64,000 bases of DNA from Elusimicrobia bacterium GWA2_62_23 (GTDB lineage Bacteria; Elusimicrobiota; Elusimicrobia; Elusimicrobiales; UBA9959): the NCBI GenBank assembly GCA_001799635.1, contig MGTV01000039.1, forward strand, positions 56,612-120,611, written 5' to 3'. The position numbers were made by a program, and so were the translations under genes. Shown here one piece after another: positions 28,545-36,177 of the stretch (position 1 is the stretch's first letter; every line of letters begins with the position of its first letter). The notes beneath the pieces are model-generated. The model was given only the letters and a program-made list of their open reading frames with translations. It was not told the DNA's origin and did not search any database.

Positions 28545-29566
28545 GCTGCCCGCTCCTTTAGCATGAGCACGAATTCGGCTATATGGTCTCTGAACGGCGA
28601 GCGCATCTCGGGGTAAAGCCGCCCGCGGAAGACCGCGAGCGCCCGCGCGGAAAGCGCCGCCGCTCTGGCCCGGCAGTCCGCCACCGCGCCGGAGCCGAGT
28701 ATGAGGCGGCGGGCCCGCAGGGCGTCGCGGCGCCCCCGACGGCGGCCCGGGGCGTAGAAGGAGAGGAACCAGGCGCGTTCGGCGCCTTTGAGGCGGAGCA
28801 GGGCGCGGGCCGCCAGCAGCGTCTTCTTGCCCTCCAGGAGGTCGTTGCCCAGGGCCTTGCCGAAAGCGCCGCCGCCGGCGCTCTCTACGTCCAGGATGTC
28901 GTCCATCAGCTGGAAAGACTTTCCCAGCGCCAGGCCGAAGGCGTCTATGGCCGGGAACAGGTCCCCGCGGCCGGCCAGCAGCGCCCCGAGGCGGGCCGGC
29001 CCGACGGTAGTGTACGAGGAGGTCTTGCGCGCGGCTATCCTGAAGTAATCCCCGGCGGTGAAGTCCCGCAGCGGCCGGGGCCGCCAGGCCAGTTCCAGCT
29101 GCTGGCCCGAGAGGGCCTCTCGCAGCGAGGCGTAGAATTGTTCCATCACCGGGCCGTAGAGGCGGGGCGTCAGGCGGCAGGAGCGGTAGAGCAGCGGCGG
29201 CACTATCCCGGTCAGCGCGGCCATGGCGTTCATCGCGGATTCCCGGCCGTAGACGCGGTGGATGGCGGGCTTGCCCCGCCGCAGCAGGGAATCGTCCATC
29301 ATGTCGTCCAGGGCCAGCGCCCAGTTCTCGAAGATCTCGCAGGCCGCGCCGAGGCGCTCGCAGCGGTCCGCGTCCGCTCCCAGGCCCTCTCCGAACAGGC
29401 ACAGCAGCAGGGGCCGAAGCGCCTTGCCGCCGCGCGAGGGGTAGTCCAGCAGGCAGCTGCGCATCTCCGCCGGCATCCCGCGGGCGCCGGCGCGCAGCCA
29501 GGCGAGCATATGGGAGAAGACGCGCGCTCGCCGGGCCGCCGCGTAAGTCTGGAGCGCGGGCTTCAC
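28541..29566 (-). CDS. Polyprenyl diphosphate synthase, second paralogue
   Basis: 341 residues with both catalytic motifs: LALDDMMDDSLLRRG (near residue 86) and FQLMDDILDVE (near 219), plus GGKALRPLLL near the N-terminus and GNDLLEGKKTLL after the second motif. It should elongate allylic diphosphates with IPP. Residues just before the first motif are E-N-W-A-L-A, without an obvious bulky pair, so chain length cannot be read with confidence. GTG at 29566 overlaps the radical SAM stop. Confidence 0.87.
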   Translation of the reverse strand: MKPALQTYAAARRARVFSHMLAWLRAGARGMPAEMRSCLLDYPSRGGKALRPLLLCLFGEGLGADADRCERLGAACEIFENWALALDDMMDDSLLRRGKPAIHRVYGRESAMNAMAALTGIVPPLLYRSCRLTPRLYGPVMEQFYASLREALSGQQLELAWRPRPLRDFTAGDYFRIAARKTSSYTTVGPARLGALLAGRGDLFPAIDAFGLALGKSFQLMDDILDVESAGGGAFGKALGNDLLEGKKTLLAARALLRLKGAERAWFLSFYAPGRRRGRRDALRARRLILGSGAVADCRARAAALSARALAVFRGRLYPEMRSPFRDHIAEFVLMLKERAA

Positions 29567-30984
29567 GCGCGCCTCCCCGGGCCGAAAAAGCGCCACTTCA
29601 GGAAAGACAGCATGCCCCGGTCGTGGCCCAGCGGGCTGTAGAGGTTCATGGCGTCCTTGCGCAGGCGCGAAACGAAGAACGCGCCGAAATTCCACATCAG
29701 TTCGGCCCACCAGCCCGCCTTGAAATGCGTCGGGACGCGGCGCAGTATGCTGCGCAGGGAATAGATCTTGCGGTAATAGCGCAGGAAGTCGCGCGCGAAC
29801 TGCTCCTCGGGGATGTCCGGGCCGAGGAACTTGTAGTCGGGGGATTGCCCCGGGCGTTGCAGCCACCAGTTCTCGCGGCGCAGCAGGCCCTTGGCCTTCA
29901 GGTCGCGGTAGAACGGGGTGGCCGGCAGCGGCGTGAGCGTCCACCAGGCGGCGTAAGGCACGCGGGCCCCGGTCAGGAAATCCGCGGCCCGGCTGAACTG
30001 GTCCGGCGCCCCGTAGCCGGGCATGAAGACCATGCTGGCGAGGACCGAGATGCCGTGGTCGGCGTAGGCCTTGAGTTGGCGGCGGTAATCCCCGACACGG
30101 TTCACCCCTTTGTTATAGCTCGAAAGCCCCGCTTCGTCTATGGACTCCAACCCCACGGTGATGGAACGGCAGCCGCTGGCTTCTGCCAGTTCCAGCAGTT
30201 CCTTATCGTCGGCGCTGGCCAGAGTGGCGTGGCTCACCCAGGAGATCTTCAGCGGGATCAGGGCCTTCAGGAGCTCCTTGGCGCGGGCGTGGTCTCCGAA
30301 GATGTTGTTGTCCACGAACATGCAGCCCCTGGCGCCGAGGGCCTTGACCTCGGCCACCACCTCGGCGACGGGGCGCATGCGGTAGGCCGTGCCGAGGAAA
30401 GGCGAGACCGAACAGAACGAGCAGGCGTGCGGGCAGCCGCGGGAAGTCTCCACGGGGTAGGCCGGAACCGGGATGAACCGGGAGAGCAGCGTGCCTTTCT
30501 GGAGCGAATAGAATTTTCCGTGATCGAGCAGGTCGTAGCGCGGCACCGGCCAGCCCGAGAGAGACTGGGTCGGGTCCCCTTTGTAAAGCCGCTGAGGAGC
30601 GCCCCGTCTGAAATCAGCTATAAAGCGCGGCCAGGTCTCCTCCGCTTCCCCGACGAAGACGGTGTCGCAGCGCTCCAGCGCCTCCTCGGGGACCATGCTG
30701 ACATGGATGCCCCCCATGGCCACATGGGAACCGCGGCGGCGGAACTCGGCCGCTATGTCGTAGGCCCGCGACATGGACTTGGTATAGCCGGTTATGGCGA
30801 CCACGTCCGGCGCCCAGGCGTAGTCGGGTTCCGCGAGAAGGTCCAGGTTTATGCGCGTCTCGACGTCGCGCGGCGTGAGCGCGGCCAGGCGCGGCAGGGT
30901 GATGGCCGGGATGTAGGCCTTGGCCGTCCTGTTCACGCGGCCGTCGCTGCGATAGCGCGCGGCGTCCACGAAGAGCACCTTCAT
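29563..30984 (-). CDS. B12-binding-domain radical SAM protein
   Basis: A 473-residue protein with an N-terminal Rossmann-like cobalamin-type domain (MKVLFVDAARY, then GGIHVSMVPEEAL and VFVGEAEETW) and a radical SAM core with TSRGCPHACSFCSVS near residue 195. The cobalamin-ligand motif DxHxxG is not seen, so B12 may bind base-off without that His. Relatives methylate or rearrange unactivated carbons, including on hopanoids and antibiotics. Between two prenyl synthase genes, it probably acts on the operon's isoprenoid product. It overlaps both neighbours. Confidence 0.85.
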   Translation of the reverse strand: MKVLFVDAARYRSDGRVNRTAKAYIPAITLPRLAALTPRDVETRINLDLLAEPDYAWAPDVVAITGYTKSMSRAYDIAAEFRRRGSHVAMGGIHVSMVPEEALERCDTVFVGEAEETWPRFIADFRRGAPQRLYKGDPTQSLSGWPVPRYDLLDHGKFYSLQKGTLLSRFIPVPAYPVETSRGCPHACSFCSVSPFLGTAYRMRPVAEVVAEVKALGARGCMFVDNNIFGDHARAKELLKALIPLKISWVSHATLASADDKELLELAEASGCRSITVGLESIDEAGLSSYNKGVNRVGDYRRQLKAYADHGISVLASMVFMPGYGAPDQFSRAADFLTGARVPYAAWWTLTPLPATPFYRDLKAKGLLRRENWWLQRPGQSPDYKFLGPDIPEEQFARDFLRYYRKIYSLRSILRRVPTHFKAGWWAELMWNFGAFFVSRLRKDAMNLYSPLGHDRGMLSFLKWRFFGPGRRA

Positions 30985-32033
30985 CAGAGGGTCCTCCGCA
31001 GCAACAGGCGCATGAGGTCAGCCGTGAGCCCGCCGTAGGGCGCGCGCATGCGCGGGCGGAGTTCCTTTTCGAACGCGGCCAGGGCGGCGCGGGTCAGGGC
31101 GGCGGCTTTCGCCCGGCATTGCGCGGCGGCCCCGCTGTCCAGGAGCAGGCGCCGCACGCGGCGCACCCGGCCCGGCGTGCGGGCCGCGGCCGGCGAGGAA
31201 TAAAAGTCGGCCAGCTCGCGGGCCTCCGCCCGGGGCAACCGCCGCCAGGCGAGCGCGGCGAGCAGGGTACGCTTGCCCTCGCGGATGTCGTTGCCGGGGG
31301 CCTTGCCGAAACCGCCTCTCCCGTCGTTCTCAGCGTCGAGCACGTCGTCCATGATCTGGAACGCCGCGCCGAGCGGCAGGGCGAAGCGCCGTATGGCCGC
31401 GGCGTCCCGCCGGCCGGCCAGGGCCGCGCCGAGCAGGCACGGGGCCACGCAGGTGTAAAAGGCGGTCTTGCGGCGGGCGATGTTCAGGTAGGCGGCGGGC
31501 GTGAACTTGCCCAGCGGGATAGCCCTCGCCGCGATATCCAGGTGCTGGCCGCCCAGCGTGACCTCGGTGGCCTCGGCGAAGAGGCGCTGCGCGGCCCGGT
31601 ACTCGCCGGCCGGCAGGGCGCAGTAGGAGTAGAGCATGTCGGCCACGCAGTCGTGCAGCATGTCCAGCGCGTTCACCGCCGCCGGGACGCCGTAGAGCAC
31701 GTGCAGCGAGGGCCGCCCGCGGCGCATCAGGCCGCCGTCGAGGAGGTCGTCGCGCCCCAGGCCCCAGTCTTCCAGCAGCTGGTAGGTCGCGGCCACCTTC
31801 AGCGCGCGGGCCCGCGGCCCGCCGAAGGCGTCGCTGAAGAGCATGAGCAGGGCCGGGCGCAGCGCTTTGCCCCGGCGGTAAGGATAGTCGAGCACGCAAC
31901 GCCTCATCGCGGGCGGCAGCGCGGCCGTCCTGCGGCCGAGATAACGCCGGATATGGCAAAAGACCGCGTCGCGGCAGCCGGAAAGGTAGCCGCCTAATGC
32001 GCCGCTGGCGTTCTTGCTCTTCGTAATGGTCAT
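30984..32033 (-). CDS. Polyprenyl diphosphate synthase, first paralogue
   Basis: 349 residues. GKALRPALLM, first Asp motif G-R-D-D-L-L-D-G-G-L-M-R-R-G near residue 94 and second motif FQIMDDVLDAE near 226 are intact, followed by GNDIREGKRTLL. It is clearly related to the second paralogue (same C-terminal tail style, SPAAAR.. and RR-LLLDSGAAAQC). The ATG at 32033 overlaps the UbiA stop and gives a normal N-terminus. It should be catalytically active. Confidence 0.87.
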   Translation of the reverse strand: MTITKSKNASGALGGYLSGCRDAVFCHIRRYLGRRTAALPPAMRRCVLDYPYRRGKALRPALLMLFSDAFGGPRARALKVAATYQLLEDWGLGRDDLLDGGLMRRGRPSLHVLYGVPAAVNALDMLHDCVADMLYSYCALPAGEYRAAQRLFAEATEVTLGGQHLDIAARAIPLGKFTPAAYLNIARRKTAFYTCVAPCLLGAALAGRRDAAAIRRFALPLGAAFQIMDDVLDAENDGRGGFGKAPGNDIREGKRTLLAALAWRRLPRAEARELADFYSSPAAARTPGRVRRVRRLLLDSGAAAQCRAKAAALTRAALAAFEKELRPRMRAPYGGLTADLMRLLLRRTL

Positions 32034-32845
32034 CGCGTCAGGATGAGGCGCGCCAGGTGCCCGGCCATGAACACGTTCATCGCGGCCAGGCCCCATTCAT
32101 AATACAACCTGCCCCGGGGCTTGAAGGAGTAGAGGGAGAAGGCGGCCAGGCCGGCTGAGAACAGGCCCGCCGGGATGTCCCCCTTGTAGGCGTAGTTTGC
32201 CCCCACCGCCGCCAGGAGCACGGCGAGCAGGGCCGCGGTGGCCGGCGCGCCGAGGACTGCCGGCAGGGTAGAAAGCCCGGCTTTCCGGTCCCCTGCCGTG
32301 TCGCGGATATCCACCAGCACGTTGAGGCAGAAGATGAAGACGATAGGCTGCGGAGCGCCGCGCACCAGCGCGACCACGAGCTCCAGGGAGAGATCGTGCA
32401 GGAAAAGCGCCGGCGCCAGGATGCCTATCAGCCAGAAGTTGAGCACGTTCACGAAGGTCTTCAGGCCGGGCAGGGTCTTGAAGCGGCGCCCGAAGACGCT
32501 CCGGTCGCTGTAGATCCAGACGGAGGCCGCGGCGTAGAGGAGTATCGGCAGGAAGCCGGCCCAGATAAGCAGGCCGGCGGGCAGCGCCGCGAGGGCGCCG
32601 AGTTTCCAGAAGCTGTGCCGGACTTCCGGCCAGCCGGGGCGGTTGATGACGTCTTCCTCGGTGCGGAAACGGGCGTCATAGGCGTAGGCGATCTGCTGGC
32701 CCACGGCGAAAGAAAGGCCGCAGAGGAAATGGAACAGGCTGATCCCGCCCATGAGCCCCTGCACGGTGTTCAGGTAAAGCAGCAAAGCGGCTATCGAAAC
32801 CGCGGTGCGGTACCTCAGGTAGAGGTCAAGTATGCGCGAAACCAT
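32030..32845 (-). CDS. UbiA-family prenyltransferase
   Basis: A 271-residue membrane enzyme with about eight helices that transfers a prenyl chain from its diphosphate to an acceptor. The second Asp motif DIRDTAGDRKAGLSTLP is classical. The first is unusual: A-Y-D-A-R-F-R-T-E-E-D-V-I-N-R-P, with Asp at both ends but no N-D start. It heads the eight-gene operon and has a leaderless-type promoter. The acceptor is unknown; a furan derived from the MfnB homologue is a testable guess. Confidence 0.87.
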   Translation of the reverse strand: MVSRILDLYLRYRTAVSIAALLLYLNTVQGLMGGISLFHFLCGLSFAVGQQIAYAYDARFRTEEDVINRPGWPEVRHSFWKLGALAALPAGLLIWAGFLPILLYAAASVWIYSDRSVFGRRFKTLPGLKTFVNVLNFWLIGILAPALFLHDLSLELVVALVRGAPQPIVFIFCLNVLVDIRDTAGDRKAGLSTLPAVLGAPATAALLAVLLAAVGANYAYKGDIPAGLFSAGLAAFSLYSFKPRGRLYYEWGLAAMNVFMAGHLARLILTR

Positions 32846-32851
32846 CGCCTA

Positions 32852-32857
32852 ATTGTA
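32852..32857 (-). promoter_or_regulatory. -10 box of the prenyl/furan operon, leaderless type
   Basis: TACAAT on the minus strand ends 6 bases before the ATG at 32845, so transcription should start on the A of ATG. It shares a 79-bp intergenic region with the divergent promoter of the radical SAM gene. No -35 box or ribosome site is visible. Confidence 0.6.
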
Positions 32858-32912
32858 TCAAATAGCCCCCGAGCCGGGCTTGGGGCGCCCGGGCGGAGAA
32901 CGGCGGATTTTA

Positions 32913-32918
32913 TATAAT
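32913..32918 (+). promoter_or_regulatory. -10 box of the RiPP-like radical SAM gene, leaderless type
   Basis: Perfect TATAAT (within TTTTATATAATAC) ending 6 bases before the ATG at 32925. Divergent to the prenyl/furan operon promoter. No Shine-Dalgarno sequence lies between box and start. Confidence 0.65.
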
Positions 32919-32924
32919 ACGGCG

Positions 32925-33824
32925 ATGGGCACCGCTCTAAAGACTTTCAGGCGACTCTCCCCTCCGGCCGGGCTGGCCCTCGCGGCCGCCTGCTCCGCGC
33001 GGGCGGGGCGGCGTGTTCTGCCGCATTCGCAGCTGTTCCTCGGCCTTACCTACCGCTGCAACAGCGCCTGCGCCCATTGCCGCTACTCGGACCCGGACTG
33101 GCGCAGGCCAGGCGGCGATATGCCGCGGGCCCTGGCCGTCTCGGCGCTGGAACAGGCCCGGGCACTGGGCATCGAGAGGGCGGTCTTCTTCGGCGGAGAG
33201 CCGCTCCTTTACAAGGGGCTGGAGTGGCTGGTCGCCAAAGCGGCCGGGATGGGGTTCATAACGCAGCTGGACACTAACGGTGCCCTGCTTACGCCAAAAC
33301 GCCTGCTGGCCCTGAAGCGGGCGGGGCTCGCCTGCGCGATGATAAGCCTGCACGGCGCCGGCCGCCGCGACCATGACAGGACGGCCGGTCACGGCTCCTT
33401 CGACAAAGCCGCCGCCGCCGTGCGGCTCTGCGCCGCTTCTGGCCTGCTCACCTATGTGTCGGTCTGCGTTTTCCACGGGCGAACGCAGGCGCCTATGCTG
33501 CGGCGGCTTTTCTCCCTGGCCCGCCGGCTGGGGGCGCACGGGGCCAGACTGCTGCCTTTCTCCGGCAGCACAGGGGGCGGCGCCGATTCCCGGCGCGGCA
33601 TACTCGGCCTGACGAAGGGCCCCGGGGCGGCCGGGTTCGCCCGCTCCTGCCTCAGTTCGGCCTCCTCCTGCGACGCCTCGCGCGGCAGGATCGTCTATAT
33701 CTCCCCCTCCGGCGCCGTTACGCGCTGCCCTTATTCCGCCCTGCCTGCCGGCAGTCTCCGCGAGAAAAAACTCGCGGCCATCCTGGCCGGCCGGGCGGGG
33801 AAGAAACCCGGCATATTTTGCTAG
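32925..33824 (+). CDS. Radical SAM enzyme of a PqqD-associated peptide-modification locus
   Basis: 299 residues. GLTYRCNSACAHCRYS holds the CxxxCxxC cluster motif, followed by VFFGGEPLLYKGL. The C-terminus has FARSCLSSASSCDAS and VTRCPYSAL, three Cys resembling a reduced SPASM domain. Together with the following PqqD-family gene and small peptide gene, this suggests a RiPP-maturing enzyme. The ATG at 32925 is chosen because it directly follows a -10 box and fits the N-terminus; an upstream start would run into the promoter. Confidence 0.8.
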   Translation: MGTALKTFRRLSPPAGLALAAACSARAGRRVLPHSQLFLGLTYRCNSACAHCRYSDPDWRRPGGDMPRALAVSALEQARALGIERAVFFGGEPLLYKGLEWLVAKAAGMGFITQLDTNGALLTPKRLLALKRAGLACAMISLHGAGRRDHDRTAGHGSFDKAAAAVRLCAASGLLTYVSVCVFHGRTQAPMLRRLFSLARRLGAHGARLLPFSGSTGGGADSRRGILGLTKGPGAAGFARSCLSSASSCDASRGRIVYISPSGAVTRCPYSALPAGSLREKKLAAILAGRAGKKPGIFC

Positions 33825-33827
33825 AAT
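33822..33827 (+). promoter_or_regulatory. -10 box of pqqD-like gene, overlapping the stop of the radical SAM gene
   Basis: TAGAAT ends 6 bases before the ATG at 33834, and its first three bases are the TAG stop codon of the radical SAM gene. This would give pqqD and the peptide gene a separate leaderless transcript and higher dosage than the enzyme. Confidence 0.5.
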
Positions 33828-33833
33828 GGTCCT

Positions 33834-34118
33834 ATGCCGGAATCACGCAAACAGTTGCCCGGGGCCGAGGCCGTCACCTGGAGAAAGACCGGGGACGAAG
33901 CCGTCATCCTGAACCTGGAAACCTCGGAGTATTACTCCGCCAACGAGACCGGCACCTTCATCTGGGAGCAGCTCAACGCCGGCCGGAAAGCCGGCAGGAT
34001 AGCGGCCGCCCTCGCCGAAGAGTACGGCATACCGTCGGAACAGGCGCAGCGCGACACGCAGGCCTTCCTTGCGGACCTGGCCAGACTGAAGATCATAGGA
34101 CCGGAGGCGCTGAAATGA
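33834..34118 (+). CDS. PqqD-family peptide chaperone (RRE)
   Basis: 94 residues matching the PqqD fold: an opening strand around AVTWRKTGDEAVILNLE, the Y-Y-S-A-N-E-T-G-T-F-I-W-E-Q-L turn, and helices ending in FLADLARLKIIG. PqqD proteins bind a precursor peptide's leader and present it to a radical SAM enzyme, exactly its two neighbours here. Its stop overlaps the peptide start (ATGA), giving tight coupling. Confidence 0.9.
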   Translation: MPESRKQLPGAEAVTWRKTGDEAVILNLETSEYYSANETGTFIWEQLNAGRKAGRIAAALAEEYGIPSEQAQRDTQAFLADLARLKIIGPEALK

Positions 34119-34219
34119 AGAATCGCGGCAAAGACGCGGCCAAACCGCGCAAGTACCAGAAGCCCCGCATCAAGTCCCACGGAAAGATCAGTGAAGTCGC
34201 GTCCGCCTTCAAACCGTAA
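34115..34219 (+). CDS. 34-residue basic peptide, candidate RiPP precursor
   Basis: A small gene with a strong ribosome site (GGAGG, 7 bases before ATG) overlapping the pqqD stop. The peptide holds 8 Lys and 3 Arg. Its middle, YQKPRIKSHGKISEVAS, fits the lasso-type leader recognition pattern Y-x2-P-x-(L/I)-x3-G-x5-(T/A), which PqqD-like proteins bind. Only about five residues (S-A-F-K-P or A-F-K-P) follow, so any core is tiny. It may be a leader-only scaffold on which something is built. The 3' end overlaps the acyltransferase start by 29 bases. Confidence 0.65.
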   Translation: MKNRGKDAAKPRKYQKPRIKSHGKISEVASAFKP

Positions 34220-35177
34220 GACAGCCTTCCTTTTCCCCGGCTCGGGAGCGCAGCATGCGGGCATGGGGAAGTCCCTCTACGTTTCAATTCCTTCGGTGCG
34301 CCGCGCGCTGGACTCGCTGCCGCCGGAAGCCTCGCCGGGCCTGAAGCAGGTGATGTTCCGCGGCCCCGAGGCCAAACTTTTCCCACCGCCGGATTCCCCC
34401 TTTCCTTCCCTTTTCTTCGAAGTGACCGTCGCGCTCTCGCTCTCCGTGGCGGCGGCGCTGAGAGAGGACGGCGTCGTCCCGGACTGCGCGGCGGGCCGCA
34501 GCGTCGGGGAATTCGCCTCTTTCGCCTTCGCCGGGGCGGTGCCGCCCGGGTTCTGCTTCTCCGCCATAAAAGAATTCTCGCGCCTGGGCCAGAGGAACTG
34601 CCTGGAGCGCCCCAGCCGGCTGCTGACCGTTTACGGGGCCGGAAAAAAGGACCTGGAACGGGCCTGCGCCGGCACGTCCGGACGGGACCGGGTCTGCGAG
34701 ATCGTAAATTTCTATTCGCGTCTCAACGCCGGAGTGGTAGGGCTGGACGCCGGGCTGGAGAGCGCTTTCAGGGCCCTGCTCCCGCGCCGGACCCGCGTAA
34801 AGGCCTGCCGGGAAGTGGGCGCCTTCCACACCTCCCTTTTTTCTGACACCGCGCGGGCCGTGGCCGCGCTGGCGGCGAAGCAGGAATTTTCCGCGCCCGC
34901 CTTCCCGGTGTACTGCGGCAGCGACGGCCGCCCGCGCACCTCTCCGGCGGCGCTGCGCCGTGAGTTCTCGCGCGCGGTGGACGCGCCCGTCCTCTGGGAA
35001 GAGACGCTGCGTTCCATGCTCAAGGACGGCGTCAGGGACTTCGTGGAACTGGCGCCAGGGGCGATGCTGACCGAATTCATCTGCGAACTGCCCGCCGACG
35101 CGCGGGTGCTGCGCACCGACACGCCCACGAATTACCGCCTCACCCTGCGCCGCCTCGCGGAGGCCCGCCGTGGCTAG
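34191..35177 (+). CDS. FabD-like acyltransferase
   Basis: 328 residues of the malonyl-CoA:ACP transacylase fold. AFLFPGSGAQHAGMGK opens the protein (family form is FPGQGxQ), the nucleophile elbow is GRSVGEF, and the catalytic His is in GAFHTSLFS. The C-terminal strand V-E-L-A-P-G-A-M-L fits. No ACP, ketosynthase or other fatty acid gene is near, so a role in primary fatty acid synthesis is unlikely; acyl transfer in the peptide locus is inferred. GTG at 34191 gives the expected N-terminus; it lies inside the peptide gene. Confidence 0.82.
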   Translation: MKSRPPSNRKTAFLFPGSGAQHAGMGKSLYVSIPSVRRALDSLPPEASPGLKQVMFRGPEAKLFPPPDSPFPSLFFEVTVALSLSVAAALREDGVVPDCAAGRSVGEFASFAFAGAVPPGFCFSAIKEFSRLGQRNCLERPSRLLTVYGAGKKDLERACAGTSGRDRVCEIVNFYSRLNAGVVGLDAGLESAFRALLPRRTRVKACREVGAFHTSLFSDTARAVAALAAKQEFSAPAFPVYCGSDGRPRTSPAALRREFSRAVDAPVLWEETLRSMLKDGVRDFVELAPGAMLTEFICELPADARVLRTDTPTNYRLTLRRLAEARRG

Positions 35178-36177
35178 CGCCTCTTTCTCCCTGCACGGCT
35201 GCTCGGTACTTTTTTCCAGCCCCGACCAGGACGTGCTGGCGGCCGTGGCGGCCGATTTCGCGGCCTTTCCCCCGGCCGGGCCCGGGAACCCGGACGTGCG
35301 CATAGAGGCCCTGCCGGAAGCGCCGCCCGGCGTCAGGCCGGGGCGGATGCTGGCTACCCGGCGCTGGAGCGTACTGCGCGGGGGCCCGGGGATACGCCTG
35401 GTCTGGTATCCGGAAGGCGCCCTGGCCCGCTACGATTACGGCCGGGGAGAAGGCACCATCCTGTCCGCCGACCGCGCCCTGCTCAGGGAGCTTTCCTATC
35501 TGCTCATACTTTCCCGCGCGGGAGAGTGGCTGGACCGCAGGGGCCTGCACCGCCTGCACGGCGGCGCGCTGGGCTTCGGCGGCGCGGCCCTGCTTTTCCT
35601 GGGCGCCCGGGGCGCCGGCAAGACCACCCTGCTGCTGGAGCTGCTGAAGGATCCCGCTTTCTCGCTCCTCTCCGACGACACCCCTGTCATAGGCCCCGCC
35701 GGCCTCGTCCAGCCTTTCCACGCCAGGATCGGCCTGGGAGAGAACAGCCCGCACCTGGCCAGGTTTCCCGGCGCCGCCCCTTTCCGCCGGCGGCATTTCC
35801 CGGCCAAACGCGTGATCCCGGCCGCCGCGGCCGGCCGGCTCTGCCAGGCCGCGGCCAAAGCCGGCCCGGCTTTCATCCTGGCCCGGGGAACGGCCCCGCG
35901 CCTGAGGCGCTGCGCCGCCGGCAGGGCGGCGGCCGAACTGGCCCTGGCGCTGGTCGCCGGCTGGGGCGTGCCGCAGCTGGCGGAATATTTCCTCCGGCCT
36001 TCACCCGCCGACGCGGCCGCCAAGGGACGCATCCTCGCCTCGCGCCTCGGCGCTGCCGCAAGGCTGCTGCGCGGCTGTGATTTCTGGATCTTCGAGACCG
36101 GGCCCGACCCGGCGCTGAACGCTGACGCGCTCAGGTCTTTGCTTCGCAATAACAGCGGCCTGGGTGCCGCCGCCTGA
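35170..36177 (+). CDS. HprK-related P-loop kinase-like protein
   Basis: 335 residues. An N-terminal beta-rich part resembles the PqqD/HprK-associated domain, followed by GGALGFGGAALLFLGARGAGKTTLLLEL (Walker A GARGAGKT near residue 155) and LLSDDTPVIG, the HPr-kinase style Asp pair. Such proteins accompany PqqD in several peptide-modification loci, and one phosphorylates a lasso peptide Ser. GTG start overlaps the acyltransferase by 8 bases. Its last 47 bases overlap the convergent glycosyltransferase gene. Confidence 0.78.
   Translation: MASASFSLHGCSVLFSSPDQDVLAAVAADFAAFPPAGPGNPDVRIEALPEAPPGVRPGRMLATRRWSVLRGGPGIRLVWYPEGALARYDYGRGEGTILSADRALLRELSYLLILSRAGEWLDRRGLHRLHGGALGFGGAALLFLGARGAGKTTLLLELLKDPAFSLLSDDTPVIGPAGLVQPFHARIGLGENSPHLARFPGAAPFRRRHFPAKRVIPAAAAGRLCQAAAKAGPAFILARGTAPRLRRCAAGRAAAELALALVAGWGVPQLAEYFLRPSPADAAAKGRILASRLGAAARLLRGCDFWIFETGPDPALNADALRSLLRNNSGLGAAA

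Noticed and set aside
27486..29402. A 638-residue fusion of two prenyl synthases
   Set aside because: The frame upstream of TTG 28544 is an out-of-frame reading of the preceding synthase; a good ribosome site and stop overlap mark the true start.
32925..36177. Lasso peptide cluster
   Set aside because: The leader pattern, PqqD and HprK-like kinase fit, but no asparagine-synthetase-like cyclase or transglutaminase-like protease is present and the core is too short to form a lasso.
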